This document shows, piece by piece, positions 9,303 to 17,204 of a stretch of 64,000 nt of DNA. The notes below the pieces were generated by a model. That model saw nothing but the letters and a program-made list of their open reading frames with translations, was not told where the DNA came from and searched no databases. The position numbers and the translations under genes were made by a program. The number at the start of each line of letters is the position of its first letter. The stretch's first letter is position 1. Origin of the DNA: DAISKN01 sp963716925 (GTDB taxonomy: Bacteria > Acidobacteriota > Vicinamibacteria > Marinacidobacterales > SMYC01); the NCBI GenBank assembly GCA_963716925.1, contig CAVQUX010000010.1, forward strand, positions 682,001-746,000, written 5' to 3'.

Positions 9303-10651
9303 GCACTCCGTGCAGTCATCGATTCCGCTACCATCGCGACCGAGCTCCGCCCCGGTCGGTCGAGTCGAGCGTAGAGAAGCTCTTCGAGCAGAGCGACGAC
9401 ACCTTCCGGCCGGCCGAGCCGGGTGAACTCGCGCGCGTGCCGACGCGCCGACTCGCGAAAGCGCGGGTCTTCGAGAACGCGGCGGACGGCCTCCCTCAGC
9501 TTTACCGGGGTACAGTGCCTCGGGTCGAGCCTAATTCCCGCTCCCGACTCCGCTACGCGCTGGGCGTTGTCGGGCTTGTCCCAGAGGGTGGGGACGACCA
9601 CCATCGGCACTCCGGCCGTCATGCCGGCGACTACCGTGCTACCGCCTCCCGTCGTGACCATGACGTCGGTTCGAGGCAGAAGGTCGCTATGGGCCACCCA
9701 TTTCTCGAGGCGGATGTTGTCCGCAAGGCGACCGAGGCCGAGCGTTTCCGGAGAGCGGTCCCGACCGGACGTCATGACCACCGTCCACGGCATTCCGGCG
9801 AGTCCTTCGGCCGCGGCCTTCAGCACCAGCGGACGCCCCACGTGCATCGTCCCCTCGGTGACGTGCACCAGAGGCCGATTCTCCGGGAGCTTCCGGAGCC
9901 AATCCGGAAGCGGCTCGTCGGAGCCCTTGTTCCACGAGAGACCGCCGATGTAGCGCACGGAAGGAGGCAGATCTCGCCGCCCGTAATCGAACTCGGCGGT
10001 GCTCGGAACGAGGTAGAGCGGCATGGTGCCGAGGAACGTGTTCACGTCTGTTGGGAGGGGCGAGAGACCGTAGCGCCCACGAATCGAGGAGACCGCTTTG
10101 CGGAACCGCGTCGCGGCCAGATCGTGCGCAACCCGGAAAGCGACGGACGCAGCCCGCGTGGCCGCTCCCCGGGGCCTCGCCAGGCCGATACCCCAGGGCG
10201 GAGCGTCCGGCCCGGGGATGGTGCACCCGGGCATGAACAGCGACAGCGCAACCGGCAGCTCCCGGGTCTCTCTCAGCACCAGAGGGACAGCCCACATGGT
10301 GACGTCGCTCACGACCACGTCAGGGTGCCACTGGTCGAGGACGTCCTCCAGGTCTTCGATCTGGTCGGGAAGGGAGTCGACGAGCCACCCACGAAGCGCC
10401 CTCGCGCGCTCCCGGAAGGCGGAGAGCGTGGACGATGCGACCCGTTCATTCATGAGCGAGAGCAGGATCTCCCGATCCCGCACCCTCCGGAAGGGGAACA
10501 CGGTAATGTCTTCCCGCTCGAACATCTCCAGCGCGCTTCCGCCGGTATAGACCGCCACCTGGTGTGAAGCGTCCTTCAGCGCTCGAGCGATCGCCATGTT
10601 CAGGTGCGTATGCCCCGGAAAGGGCCACACCGTGATTAGAAATCTGGCCAA
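9299..10651 (-). CDS. GT1-family glycosyltransferase (MGT/UGT type)
   Basis: 450 aa. The N-terminus (MARFLITVWPFPGHTHLN) has the GT-B acceptor-domain opening with a catalytic-type histidine. The C-terminal donor-binding signature is clear: TTGGGSTVVAGMTAG, then VPTLWDKPDNAQRV, as in macrolide, flavonoid and rhamnolipid glycosyltransferases. It would move a sugar from an NDP-sugar to a hydrophobic acceptor, here plausibly the cluster product. No dedicated deoxysugar genes are in the window, so a common cellular NDP-sugar is the simplest donor. It lies 9 bp after the SDR gene, and its stop codon overlaps the next gene. Confidence 0.92.
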   Translation of the reverse strand: MARFLITVWPFPGHTHLNMAIARALKDASHQVAVYTGGSALEMFEREDITVFPFRRVRDREILLSLMNERVASSTLSAFRERARALRGWLVDSLPDQIEDLEDVLDQWHPDVVVSDVTMWAVPLVLRETRELPVALSLFMPGCTIPGPDAPPWGIGLARPRGAATRAASVAFRVAHDLAATRFRKAVSSIRGRYGLSPLPTDVNTFLGTMPLYLVPSTAEFDYGRRDLPPSVRYIGGLSWNKGSDEPLPDWLRKLPENRPLVHVTEGTMHVGRPLVLKAAAEGLAGMPWTVVMTSGRDRSPETLGLGRLADNIRLEKWVAHSDLLPRTDVMVTTGGGSTVVAGMTAGVPMVVVPTLWDKPDNAQRVAESGAGIRLDPRHCTPVKLREAVRRVLEDPRFRESARRHAREFTRLGRPEGVVALLEELLYARLDRPGRSSVAMVAESMTARSA

Positions 10652-10660
10652 ATCGTCCCC

Positions 10661-11536
10661 TCAGACTTTCGCCGCCGTCACCCGGCGCACGGCCTCTCTC
10701 GTCCAGATGCGTCGAAACAGATCCCCGGGCAGGTAACGCCTGAGGGCCAGCAGCAGCTTGGGGCGCCGCCCGACGACGTAGCGCAGAGCCGGTTTATTCT
10801 CCGTCAGGGCGCGCTCGACGGCTCCGGCGACGTCGCCGAGCGTCGTCGCCGGGTGATCGCCGAGATCCTCGAGCATCGCCTCGATGCGTTGGTTCCATGC
10901 GTGGTAGGGGCTCCCGGGAATCGCCGCGCGCCGCGCCTGCCGTCGATTCCTCGCGAAGAGCTCCGTTTTCACCGCGCCCGGGGCTACCAAGCTCACATGA
11001 ACGCCGAAGGGGCTCATCTCTTGCGCGAGCGTCTCGCCGAAGCCCTCGAGAGCGAACTTGCTGGTGCAGTAGGAGATTGCCCCGAGCGACGGGATCTTAC
11101 CCGCGATCGAGCTCATGATCACGATGCGGCCGCGACGGGCTTCCCGCATATGGGGAACGACTTCGCGGCAAACGGCGACGGTGCCCAGGAGGTTCACCTC
11201 GAGAACCTGGCGCATCTCCTCGTCGGAGAGCTCTTCGAAAAAACCGCCGATGTTGATCCCGGCGTTGCTGACGACTCCATGAATCGCGCCTTCGCGCGCG
11301 AGGATGTGATCCACCGCCCGACGTACGGAGACCGGATCGGTCACATCGACCTCGAGGACCTCCGCGCTCACCCGCCTCTGTCCCAACTCCTCCAGCAGAG
11401 CCCCCTGACGGTCCAGGTCGCGCATGCTCGGATAGACCCGGAACCCCCGCTCCGCCAGATGGACGGAGGTCTCGAGACCGATACCCGAAGATGCACCGGT
11501 GACGAGAACCGCTCCGCCTCGAATCCGTTCCGACAT
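10661..11536 (-). CDS. Short-chain dehydrogenase/reductase
   Basis: 291 aa from ATG 11536. Rossmann motif VTGASSGIGLETS (TGxxxGxG), NAG in SNAGINIGG, and active-site S-Y-K in SSIAG and YCTSK mark a classical SDR. The cofactor is probably NAD(P)H. The C-terminal extension (RYVVGRRPKLLLALRRYLPG) is shared almost segment by segment with the SDR at 12587-13549, so the two are paralogues of one subfamily. A role as keto-reductase or dehydrogenase on the cluster product or precursor is inferred. It is 17 bp downstream of the methyltransferase gene in the same operon. Confidence 0.9.
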   Translation of the reverse strand: MSERIRGGAVLVTGASSGIGLETSVHLAERGFRVYPSMRDLDRQGALLEELGQRRVSAEVLEVDVTDPVSVRRAVDHILAREGAIHGVVSNAGINIGGFFEELSDEEMRQVLEVNLLGTVAVCREVVPHMREARRGRIVIMSSIAGKIPSLGAISYCTSKFALEGFGETLAQEMSPFGVHVSLVAPGAVKTELFARNRRQARRAAIPGSPYHAWNQRIEAMLEDLGDHPATTLGDVAGAVERALTENKPALRYVVGRRPKLLLALRRYLPGDLFRRIWTREAVRRVTAAKV

Positions 11537-11553
11537 CGTTCGACCGCCTGAAG

Positions 11554-12594
11554 TCAAGAAAGCGTGAAGATACCGCTGCGCACGAATTTCAGCTCCCGCT
11601 CCTCGATGTTGCGGAATCCCGCTTTTTCGAACAGCCGCTTCCACTCCGCTCCCGAGACGAGCTTCTGATGGGAGAGATCGTGCTGGAGCGCGTAGTGGAT
11701 CGCCATGCCCGGTCGTTTGCGCATCTGCTCGACCGAGGGCCGGATCACCTCGAACACGATCAACGGAACGCCGGGAAACTTGCGCTGAAATCCCCGCAGG
11801 AACTCGATGGCCACGTCCTCGCCGCGATAGAGAATCTCGTGCATCACGAAGAAAATCGTCGCCGCGTCGATCTTCCCGGCCTTCGAGGGCCCGCCGTTCC
11901 ACGCGGCGACGTCCTCGACCAGGTAGTGAAGCCGGCCTTCGAGACCGGCCTTTCTGGCATGAGAGCGGGCGGCCTCGATCGATTCCGGGGCGATGTCCAT
12001 GCCGACCCCCTCCACGGCGGGGAGAGTCTGGCACAGGTTGCGGAGGAACATCCCCTCTCCACAACCGAGGTCCAGCACCCGCTTGTAGCCCTTTCTGGCG
12101 ACGATGTCGGCGGCGAGGGGGAAGTAGATGAGGGCTTCCATTTCAGCGCTTCCGCGGGCGATGGGCTCGGCGAGCCTCAGCACTTCCTTGCCGTACTCTT
12201 TCTTCTTCTGCAGCAGCGCCTCGAGGTTGTGGAAGACGCTCTCGTAGCCGTAAGTCCCGACGAACCAGCCGCGGGCGGTTTCGGCCAGAACCCGGCCCTT
12301 GGAATCGAGGAAATATTCCTTGCCGCGGCGATCGAGAATCTTGAGCGCGACCAGCGAATCGCAAAGGGCTTTCAGTATCTCGGGGTCGAGGTCCTTCTTC
12401 TGGGCGAATACGTCCAGCTCGACGCGATCGTTCGCCTCGAGTTCGTCGAAGAACCCTACGTTGAAGAGCGCTTGAAGCGTGCGTGTCGTATAGAAACCCG
12501 TGAGAATGCCCATCCACCCGAGCTTGTAGGCCCGCCCGAGATCGACGAGCCGCCGGATGCCCACAACCCGAATCGCGTTCACCAGCTCAAACAT
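11554..12594 (-). CDS. Class I SAM-dependent methyltransferase with N-terminal dimerisation domain
   Basis: 346 aa. Residues ~1-110 look like the winged-helix dimerisation domain of small-molecule O-methyltransferases (LFNVGFFDELEANDRVELDV, LDPEILKALCDSL). The SAM-binding motif I is VLDLGCGEGMFL near 172, with an acidic motif (VGMDIAPESIEAARSHARKA) after it. The C-terminal AEWKRLFEKAGFRNIEERE segment is typical of the class. The N-terminal sequence suggests membrane or lipid affinity, but no clear transmembrane helix is seen. The gene start overlaps the upstream SDR by 8 bp. The likely job is methylation of a hydroxyl or carbon of the cluster product. Confidence 0.9.
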   Translation of the reverse strand: MFELVNAIRVVGIRRLVDLGRAYKLGWMGILTGFYTTRTLQALFNVGFFDELEANDRVELDVFAQKKDLDPEILKALCDSLVALKILDRRGKEYFLDSKGRVLAETARGWFVGTYGYESVFHNLEALLQKKKEYGKEVLRLAEPIARGSAEMEALIYFPLAADIVARKGYKRVLDLGCGEGMFLRNLCQTLPAVEGVGMDIAPESIEAARSHARKAGLEGRLHYLVEDVAAWNGGPSKAGKIDAATIFFVMHEILYRGEDVAIEFLRGFQRKFPGVPLIVFEVIRPSVEQMRKRPGMAIHYALQHDLSHQKLVSGAEWKRLFEKAGFRNIEERELKFVRSGIFTLS

Positions 12595-13549
12595 GTCGCG
12601 CGGCCTCGCTTCCGGCTCCCGGCCGGTGCGGGTTACGGGGAACCGATGGCTGACGGTCGACCCCGAGCGTCTCCGCCAGACCGGTCGCCGGCTTCCTCGG
12701 ACGAGTCACCATTCGGACGACCTGCCGAGAGTACAATCGCTCGAAGAGCTCGCCGGGAAGGTGTCGCTGGAGCGCGAGCAACAGCCTGGCCCGCCATCCC
12801 ACGACGTAGCGCAGGCGCGGACTCCTGTCCAGGAGGGAGCGTCCCACGGCCTTCGCCACGTCGTCGGCGGTGATATGGCGCGCTCGGAGCACTTCGTCGA
12901 CCAGCTGCTCGTGCTGCACGAACCAGCGATAGTAGGGTCCCTCCGGATCGGTGGCGCGTCTCGCGCGTCCGCGATGCACGGTGAAATGCGGCGTCATCAC
13001 CAGGCCGGGCTCGATCAAGGAAACGTTCAGTCCGAAGGCGGCGACCTCCATGGCCAGAGATTCGCCGAATCCCTCGAGCGCGAACTTGCCCGCGCAGTAG
13101 GCGGTCAGAGTCATCGCTCCGTTTCTCCCCCCCGCCGAGCTGATGAGCACGATTCGGCCTCGGCGGGCCGAGCGCATGTGCGGAAGCACGCTTCTGGTAA
13201 CCGCCATCGCACCGAAGACGTTGACGTCGAAGAGGGACCGAATCTCTTCCGTCGAAAGATCTTCGAAGAAGCCGCGGAGTCCGAGTCCGGCGTTGTTGAC
13301 GAGTCCGAAGATGCCGCCGGTCTCCGCGAGGACGGTGCCAACGGCCGATTCGATCGAGCTCGGATTGGTCACGTCCAGCGAAATCACCGAGAGAGCCACG
13401 CCGCGCTCGCGGGCCGCGCGGTCGATCCCCTCGCGCTGGTCTGGATCGGGCACCGAGGCGTACACGCGAAATCCCTTCTCCGCCAGATGAAGCGAAGTCG
13501 CGAGACCGATGCCAGTGCCGGCCCCCGTCACGAGAACAGTGTCCCCCAT
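12587..13549 (-). CDS. Short-chain dehydrogenase/reductase, first gene of the operon
   Basis: 320 aa. VTGAGTGIGLATS (cofactor loop), NNAGLGLRG, an ISSAGG serine region and YCAGK (catalytic Tyr/Lys) define a classical SDR. It is paralogous to the SDR at 10661-11536, including the RYVVGWRARLLLALQRHLPG tail, and has about 30 extra C-terminal residues. It is the promoter-proximal gene of the ten-gene minus-strand run. A leader of about 350 nt precedes it, with a TTGACA/TATAAA promoter at 13908-13937. Substrate unknown; reduction or oxidation of a keto/hydroxy group of the pathway is inferred. Confidence 0.9.
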   Translation of the reverse strand: MGDTVLVTGAGTGIGLATSLHLAEKGFRVYASVPDPDQREGIDRAARERGVALSVISLDVTNPSSIESAVGTVLAETGGIFGLVNNAGLGLRGFFEDLSTEEIRSLFDVNVFGAMAVTRSVLPHMRSARRGRIVLISSAGGRNGAMTLTAYCAGKFALEGFGESLAMEVAAFGLNVSLIEPGLVMTPHFTVHRGRARRATDPEGPYYRWFVQHEQLVDEVLRARHITADDVAKAVGRSLLDRSPRLRYVVGWRARLLLALQRHLPGELFERLYSRQVVRMVTRPRKPATGLAETLGVDRQPSVPRNPHRPGAGSEAARHV

Positions 13550-13645
13550 GGAAAATCTACCTCGGGCCTGTTACCCGCGCGTGAAAACCGTCCCCGTCGA
13601 ACGCAACCACTTCAGCCCCCCTTATCGACCTAATCGCCACCGCTG

Positions 13646-13712
13646 CCAGAAACCCGCGTCAATCACTCGCAACCCATCGCCCCGTCCCGCCGGAAGCCTT
13701 CCAGGTACGCCC
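13646..13712 (-). promoter_or_regulatory. Conserved leader box, copy C
   Basis: Read on the minus strand, the order is GGGCGTAC, a variable stretch, GACGGGGCG, then GACGCGGGTTTCT. The same order of blocks occurs at 39816-39870 and 42912-42967, each inside the leader of a minus-strand operon. Here it lies about 96 nt before the SDR start codon. The function is unknown; it could be a protein-binding site or part of a leader RNA. Confidence 0.5.
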
Positions 13713-13810
13713 AATCGGACGTGCGTCGGTACCGTCCGAACGAGAGATTCGAGGCGGGCCCAACCTCGTGGAAGCCCGCAAGCAATCCCGCATCGGCAAC
13801 GAAACAGTCT

Positions 13811-13840
13811 AACGCCACTTTCCGAGGAGCAACGCCACTT
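13811..13840. repeat. 10-bp direct repeat with 20-bp period
   Basis: AACGCCACTT occurs at 13811-13820 and again at 13831-13840. The two-helical-turn period, about 70-100 bp downstream of the promoter, would suit an operator for a dimeric regulator. There are only two units, so this is suggestive at best. Confidence 0.35.
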
Positions 13841-13907
13841 CTCAGAAGCGTTGCTTCACGGAGAGGCTAACACATCTGGCTAGGGGGAGCCAGTTACGGC
13901 AGACCGA

Positions 13908-13937
13908 TTTATATGCCAGGTGGGCGCTCGCTGTCAA
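13908..13937 (-). promoter_or_regulatory. Sigma70-type promoter for the 13.5 to 1 kb operon
   Basis: On the minus strand TTGACA (13932-13937), an 18-bp spacer and TATAAA (13908-13913). The -35 is preceded by TTTGGCC, close to the TTTGCCC found in the same place at 40140 and 43233. A consensus -35 is striking in DNA of this GC content. The predicted transcript starts near 13901 and has a leader of about 350 nt. Confidence 0.7.
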
Positions 13938-14133
13938 GGCCAAACTCGGAACGACCCGGCAGCGTCATCTATCTCCCCACGAAGGGCTTAGGTTGGAAAG
14001 ATTGGGCGCTGGAGCGAGGCGAATCTCGCTTGCTTTTGGGGATGGCTCCGACTGCGGACGAGCCTCGCTCCGGCCGATGGATTGTAGCGGCCCCGCCTTT
14101 TCGCCTCGAGCGCGACAGCTTTTCGCCGAGGCG

Positions 14134-14154
14134 AGGAGGCGTTTCGTGCCTCCT
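14134..14154. terminator. Possible hairpin downstream of the ACP gene
   Basis: A perfect 7-bp stem, AGGAGGC / GCCTCCT with a 7-nt loop, lies about 70 bp after the ACP stop. No T-run follows on the minus strand, so an intrinsic terminator is not established. Confidence 0.25.
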
Positions 14155-14221
14155 GAAACCCGGAACCCTTCGGGCGTGCCCTAAATCGAGTCGCCGATGG
14201 GATGATGAACGATCGGGCGGA

Positions 14222-14545
14222 TCAAGTTCTCTCGGCCGAGGGGCTCAACCACTCTCGGCCGCCCTCCCCGTTGTTCATCTGGCCGTGGATGAAATCGACC
14301 CACACCCCCACGGGGATGTCCGGTATCTGCTGCTTGCCCATCTCGGCGAAGAGTTTCATGAACGGAAAGACCCGCCCGTAGTGTTCCTGGATGGCCGTCC
14401 CGAGCATGACCACGTCGAGAGACGCAAGCCCCATGTCCGCGAAAAACCGCGTCTCGGACGTAATCTCCCCTCCGTACTCCCAGTCGTCCGAGACCTTCCG
14501 GAGCAACAACACCACGTCCTGCAAAACTTCCTCGCGTGTCTTCAT
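14222..14545 (-). CDS. Stand-alone acyl carrier protein
   Basis: 107 aa from ATG 14545, preceded by GAGGGA. The four-helix ACP pattern is present, with the phosphopantetheine serine in MGLASLDVVMLG. Residues are closely shared with the second ACP at 26004-26333 (KTREEV, RFFADMGLASLDVV, GTAIQEHYG, PFMKLFAE, QIPDIPVG). Both have an unusual extended C-terminus after the last helix. It probably holds an acyl or aminoacyl intermediate in the cluster pathway. It has its own promoter (14652-14681) and stands alone between that promoter and the leader of the large operon. Confidence 0.88.
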   Translation of the reverse strand: MKTREEVLQDVVLLLRKVSDDWEYGGEITSETRFFADMGLASLDVVMLGTAIQEHYGRVFPFMKLFAEMGKQQIPDIPVGVWVDFIHGQMNNGEGGREWLSPSAERT

Positions 14546-14651
14546 GTCGGCGATTCCCTCAAAGAGCGGCTCGGCGTTCGAGTCGCGGTGAGCTCTCCCC
14601 GATCGCACGGGGATCCTTCGAGAATAGGCTGGGGAGCCGAGGGACGAAGGG

Positions 14652-14681
14652 TTTGTAACCGATCGGGAGGCAGCTTGTCAA
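14652..14681 (-). promoter_or_regulatory. Sigma70-type promoter for the ACP gene
   Basis: On the minus strand TTGACA (14676-14681), an 18-bp spacer and TACAAA (14652-14657). The -10 sequence equals that of the promoter at 40111. Transcription would start near 14645 and give a leader of about 100 nt, which contains a TCCCCG/CGGGGA hairpin. Confidence 0.6.
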
Positions 14682-14760
14682 GAAACGGCGCGCTCCAGGC
14701 GGCGACGCCGATACGCACCCCTTCGATCGCATCGGCCCGCGGGGGAGCCGGAACGGAGAG

Positions 14761-15936
14761 TCACGGGTCGGCGAAGAGCAGAAGGTTCGGCGAGCGGATT
14801 CCCACGCCGCTGAGGCGCCCCTCGGTAGCGGCCGCGATGAGCGACGCCTCGACCTCGGCAGGACTCGCTCCCGGATTCTCGTCCAGAAAGAGCGCGGCGA
14901 CGCCCGCGGCATGCGGTGAGGCCATCGACGTGCCGCTCAAGACCGCCGACGCGTCATCCCCCGTATACCAGGCGGACTCGATATCCACTCCCGGAGCGAA
15001 CAGGTCCACGCAGCGCCCGTGGTTCGAGAAGGACGCTCGCCGGTCGGCGATATCGGTAGCTCCGACGGTAATCGCCGAGTCCACGTTCGCCGGCGAAAAG
15101 AGGCAGGCATTGGCGTTGGAGTTTCCGGCGGCGACCACGTAAGTGACGCCGGCCGCGACCGACCGCTTGACCGCCCGGTCGATCGCGGGAGAGCGCACCC
15201 CGCCGAGGCTCATGTTGGCGACCGCGGGATCGACGTGATTCCCGGTTACCCAGTCGATGCCCGCGATGATCCAGGACTTCACGCCGAGCCCCCGGCAGGT
15301 CAGGACGCGAACGGGGAACAGCGTCACTTCCGGGGCGACGCCGAAGCGGGCACCGCCGATCGTTCCCGAGACGTGGGTTCCGTGGCCGTGGCAGTCGTTC
15401 GTGCCCCGTCCGTCGGCGACGGCGCTGAATCCCTCGAGCACCCGGCCGCCGAACTCGGTATGAGTGGCCCGGATTCCCGTATCGATGACGTAGACGTTCA
15501 CCCCGCCTCCGGTGGCGCTCGGAGAGTAGCTGTCGTCGAGCGGGAGATCGCGTTGATCGATGCGATCCAGCCCCCAGGACGCGGGACTTCCATCAGCGCT
15601 CAACCGCACGATTCCGTCCTGCTCGACGAAATCGACGCGCGGATCCCGGGCGAGCGCCAGGGCCTCCCGTCTCGACATCCTCGCCGAGAATCCCTCGAGC
15701 GCGTGCTCGAAGATACGGTCGACGGCGGCCCGGTGCCGGGCGGCGAGCGCCTCGGCGAGCTTCGAGATCGCTTCTCGCCCCGCGCCCACGTTTTCGTTCG
15801 CCGATTTCAGGACGACGATGTAGCGATCCGCGATCGGCTCCGCCGACTCCTCGATCTGGGCCCCGAAGGAAGTCCCCATGCCGAGCAGGACGCACAAAGT
15901 GGGTAGCGCGAGTTTGTTCGACGATGATTTTCGCAA
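14761..15936 (-). CDS. Secreted S8 serine protease (subtilase, proteinase K type)
   Basis: 391 aa if started at TTG 15936, the choice that gives a signal peptide (NKLALPTLCVLLGMGTSFGA). An I9-type propeptide follows (RYIVVLKSANENV ... VDFVEQDG). The catalytic triad is visible: Asp in VYVIDTGIRATH, His in CHGHGTHVSGT and Ser in GTSMASPHAAG, with oxyanion Asn in AAGNSNANA. The frame stays open upstream without a good start, so the N-terminus is uncertain. It is divergent from the lipoprotein gene at 16106. Its role is extracellular proteolysis; any link to the biosynthetic cluster is positional only. Confidence 0.9.
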   Translation of the reverse strand: MRKSSSNKLALPTLCVLLGMGTSFGAQIEESAEPIADRYIVVLKSANENVGAGREAISKLAEALAARHRAAVDRIFEHALEGFSARMSRREALALARDPRVDFVEQDGIVRLSADGSPASWGLDRIDQRDLPLDDSYSPSATGGGVNVYVIDTGIRATHTEFGGRVLEGFSAVADGRGTNDCHGHGTHVSGTIGGARFGVAPEVTLFPVRVLTCRGLGVKSWIIAGIDWVTGNHVDPAVANMSLGGVRSPAIDRAVKRSVAAGVTYVVAAGNSNANACLFSPANVDSAITVGATDIADRRASFSNHGRCVDLFAPGVDIESAWYTGDDASAVLSGTSMASPHAAGVAALFLDENPGASPAEVEASLIAAATEGRLSGVGIRSPNLLLFADP

Positions 15937-16007
15937 GCGTCCCCGAAGAAAGAAGCATACCGCGGTCGACCAGCCGATCCCAGCGCTAAATTTCGCGGGC
16001 GAGACCT

Positions 16008-16035
16008 TTGACAAGGTCGCGCCGAATCGTAGATA
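16008..16035 (+). promoter_or_regulatory. Candidate promoter for the 16106 lipoprotein gene
   Basis: TTGACA (16008-16013), a 16-bp spacer and TAGATA (16030-16035) lie about 70 bp before the GTG start. The -35 matches those of the minus-strand promoters, but the spacer is short and the -10 weaker. Confidence 0.4.
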
Positions 16036-16105
16036 CTTCACCGCCGCCGTGGCTACCCCAACACTGCGGAATCCGTGAGGGTTTCTTTCGGTTCCGGGCA
16101 AGGGG

Positions 16106-17143
16106 GTGAACGTGGCATTGCGAACCGCATCATTGGCGCTTCCTCTGGCGAGCTTCCTGCTCGTGGCGTCCTGTGGGACCCCCACTGCTCCTTCGTCCTC
16201 CGAGGCCCTCTCCGAGACCGGTAACGTCGTCGGCCTGGACTCCAGTCGGAAGACCACGGCAGGCTCGTTCCAGGCTTTTGAAGAGTTCGACTGTGGAGCC
16301 CTCGAGGATGTGAGCGTTCGCTTCAGCGCTCCCGGGTACGTCGAGGCGAACCGGGCCGGACTCTTCGTGAAGTACGAAGGAGCACCGCCGGGAGAGAAGC
16401 TCCTCCGCCTGTGGTGGGATTTCGACAACGAGCCCACGCGGTACCAGGACGTTCGGCTCGGCGAAGGGGAGCCTCGCCGGAACGATGCCACCCGCTTCGA
16501 CATCGAGACCCTCATCGAGCACGTCTATCCGCCGGTTACCTCTCCCGTGACGCTCAGTGTAAGAGCCGAGCTCAATATCGTGGGCAAGTCGGGCAATTGC
16601 GGGCGGAATCGCTCGGTCACCCTCGAGCCCGCTCCACCGCCGACGCCTCCGGAAGACGAGGGATCCCCGGAGCCGCCTCCCGGGCCCGGCACCTGCGGAG
16701 AGCGCTATTGCGACCTCGGAGACGGCACCGTCCGGGACAACTTCACCGGGCTCGTCTGGCTCCGGAACGCGCGTTGCTTCGGTCTGAGGCGATGGCAGGG
16801 CGCGCTCAATCTCACCGCCGCCCTCGGTGACGGTCAGTGCGGTCTTACCGACGGTTCTTCTCCCGGGGAGTGGCGCCTTCCAACCCAGATGGAGCTCGAG
16901 GGGCTCCTCGACCTGCGATTCAGCAACCCCAGCGTCAGCAACGCTCAGGGCGACGCTCAATGGAGTCAAGGCGACGCGTTCGTCGGCATCGAGAGCCGCT
17001 TCTACTGGAGCTCCGATCGGGTCGAGGAATGCGCGGGAGACCTGCCGGGCGCTCTGGCCGTGAACCTCGGCAACGGCGACGCCCAATGCCGCCTCATCGC
17101 CGTCGCCTTCACGAGGTTCTGGCCCGTTCGCGCGTCGCCTTAG
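16106..17143 (+). CDS. Lipoprotein with C-terminal DUF1566 (Lcl-type) domain
   Basis: 345 aa. A lipobox (LLVASC, Cys near 23) follows an N-terminal hydrophobic stretch, so it is probably a membrane-anchored lipoprotein. The middle contains a charged region and a proline-rich linker (PPPTPPEDEGSPEPPPGPG). The C-terminal ~140 residues match the DUF1566/Lcl pattern: CDLGDGTVRDNFTGLVWLRN, GEWRLPTQMELEGL, FYWSSDR and FWPVRAS. Lcl-type domains are found in surface and adhesive proteins. A second GTG at 16112 is better placed after the AAGGGGG ribosome site and may be the real start. Confidence 0.8.
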   Translation: MNVALRTASLALPLASFLLVASCGTPTAPSSSEALSETGNVVGLDSSRKTTAGSFQAFEEFDCGALEDVSVRFSAPGYVEANRAGLFVKYEGAPPGEKLLRLWWDFDNEPTRYQDVRLGEGEPRRNDATRFDIETLIEHVYPPVTSPVTLSVRAELNIVGKSGNCGRNRSVTLEPAPPPTPPEDEGSPEPPPGPGTCGERYCDLGDGTVRDNFTGLVWLRNARCFGLRRWQGALNLTAALGDGQCGLTDGSSPGEWRLPTQMELEGLLDLRFSNPSVSNAQGDAQWSQGDAFVGIESRFYWSSDRVEECAGDLPGALAVNLGNGDAQCRLIAVAFTRFWPVRASP

Positions 17144-17204
17144 ACAGAGAACCGGCTCGCGGCGAAACGCGATCTCGTTGTAAACTGAAGCGGAAATCGT
17201 TTAC

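Larger units (their letters stand above)
13550..14221. other. Intergenic region: promoter, leader box and short repeats
   Basis: No convincing gene is present. It holds a strong minus-strand promoter (13908-13937), a leader box shared with two other operons (13646-13712), a 10-bp direct repeat (13811-13840) and a hairpin downstream of the ACP gene (14134-14154). The rest shows nothing recognisable. Confidence 0.7.

Noticed and set aside
7565..10567. A 1000-codon open frame on the plus strand
   Set aside because: It lies opposite a clear glycosyltransferase and a signal-peptide protein and shows no recognisable motif, so it is a codon-bias shadow.
13801..13850. CRISPR-like direct repeats
   Set aside because: There are only two 10-bp units and no further spacers or cas genes in the window.
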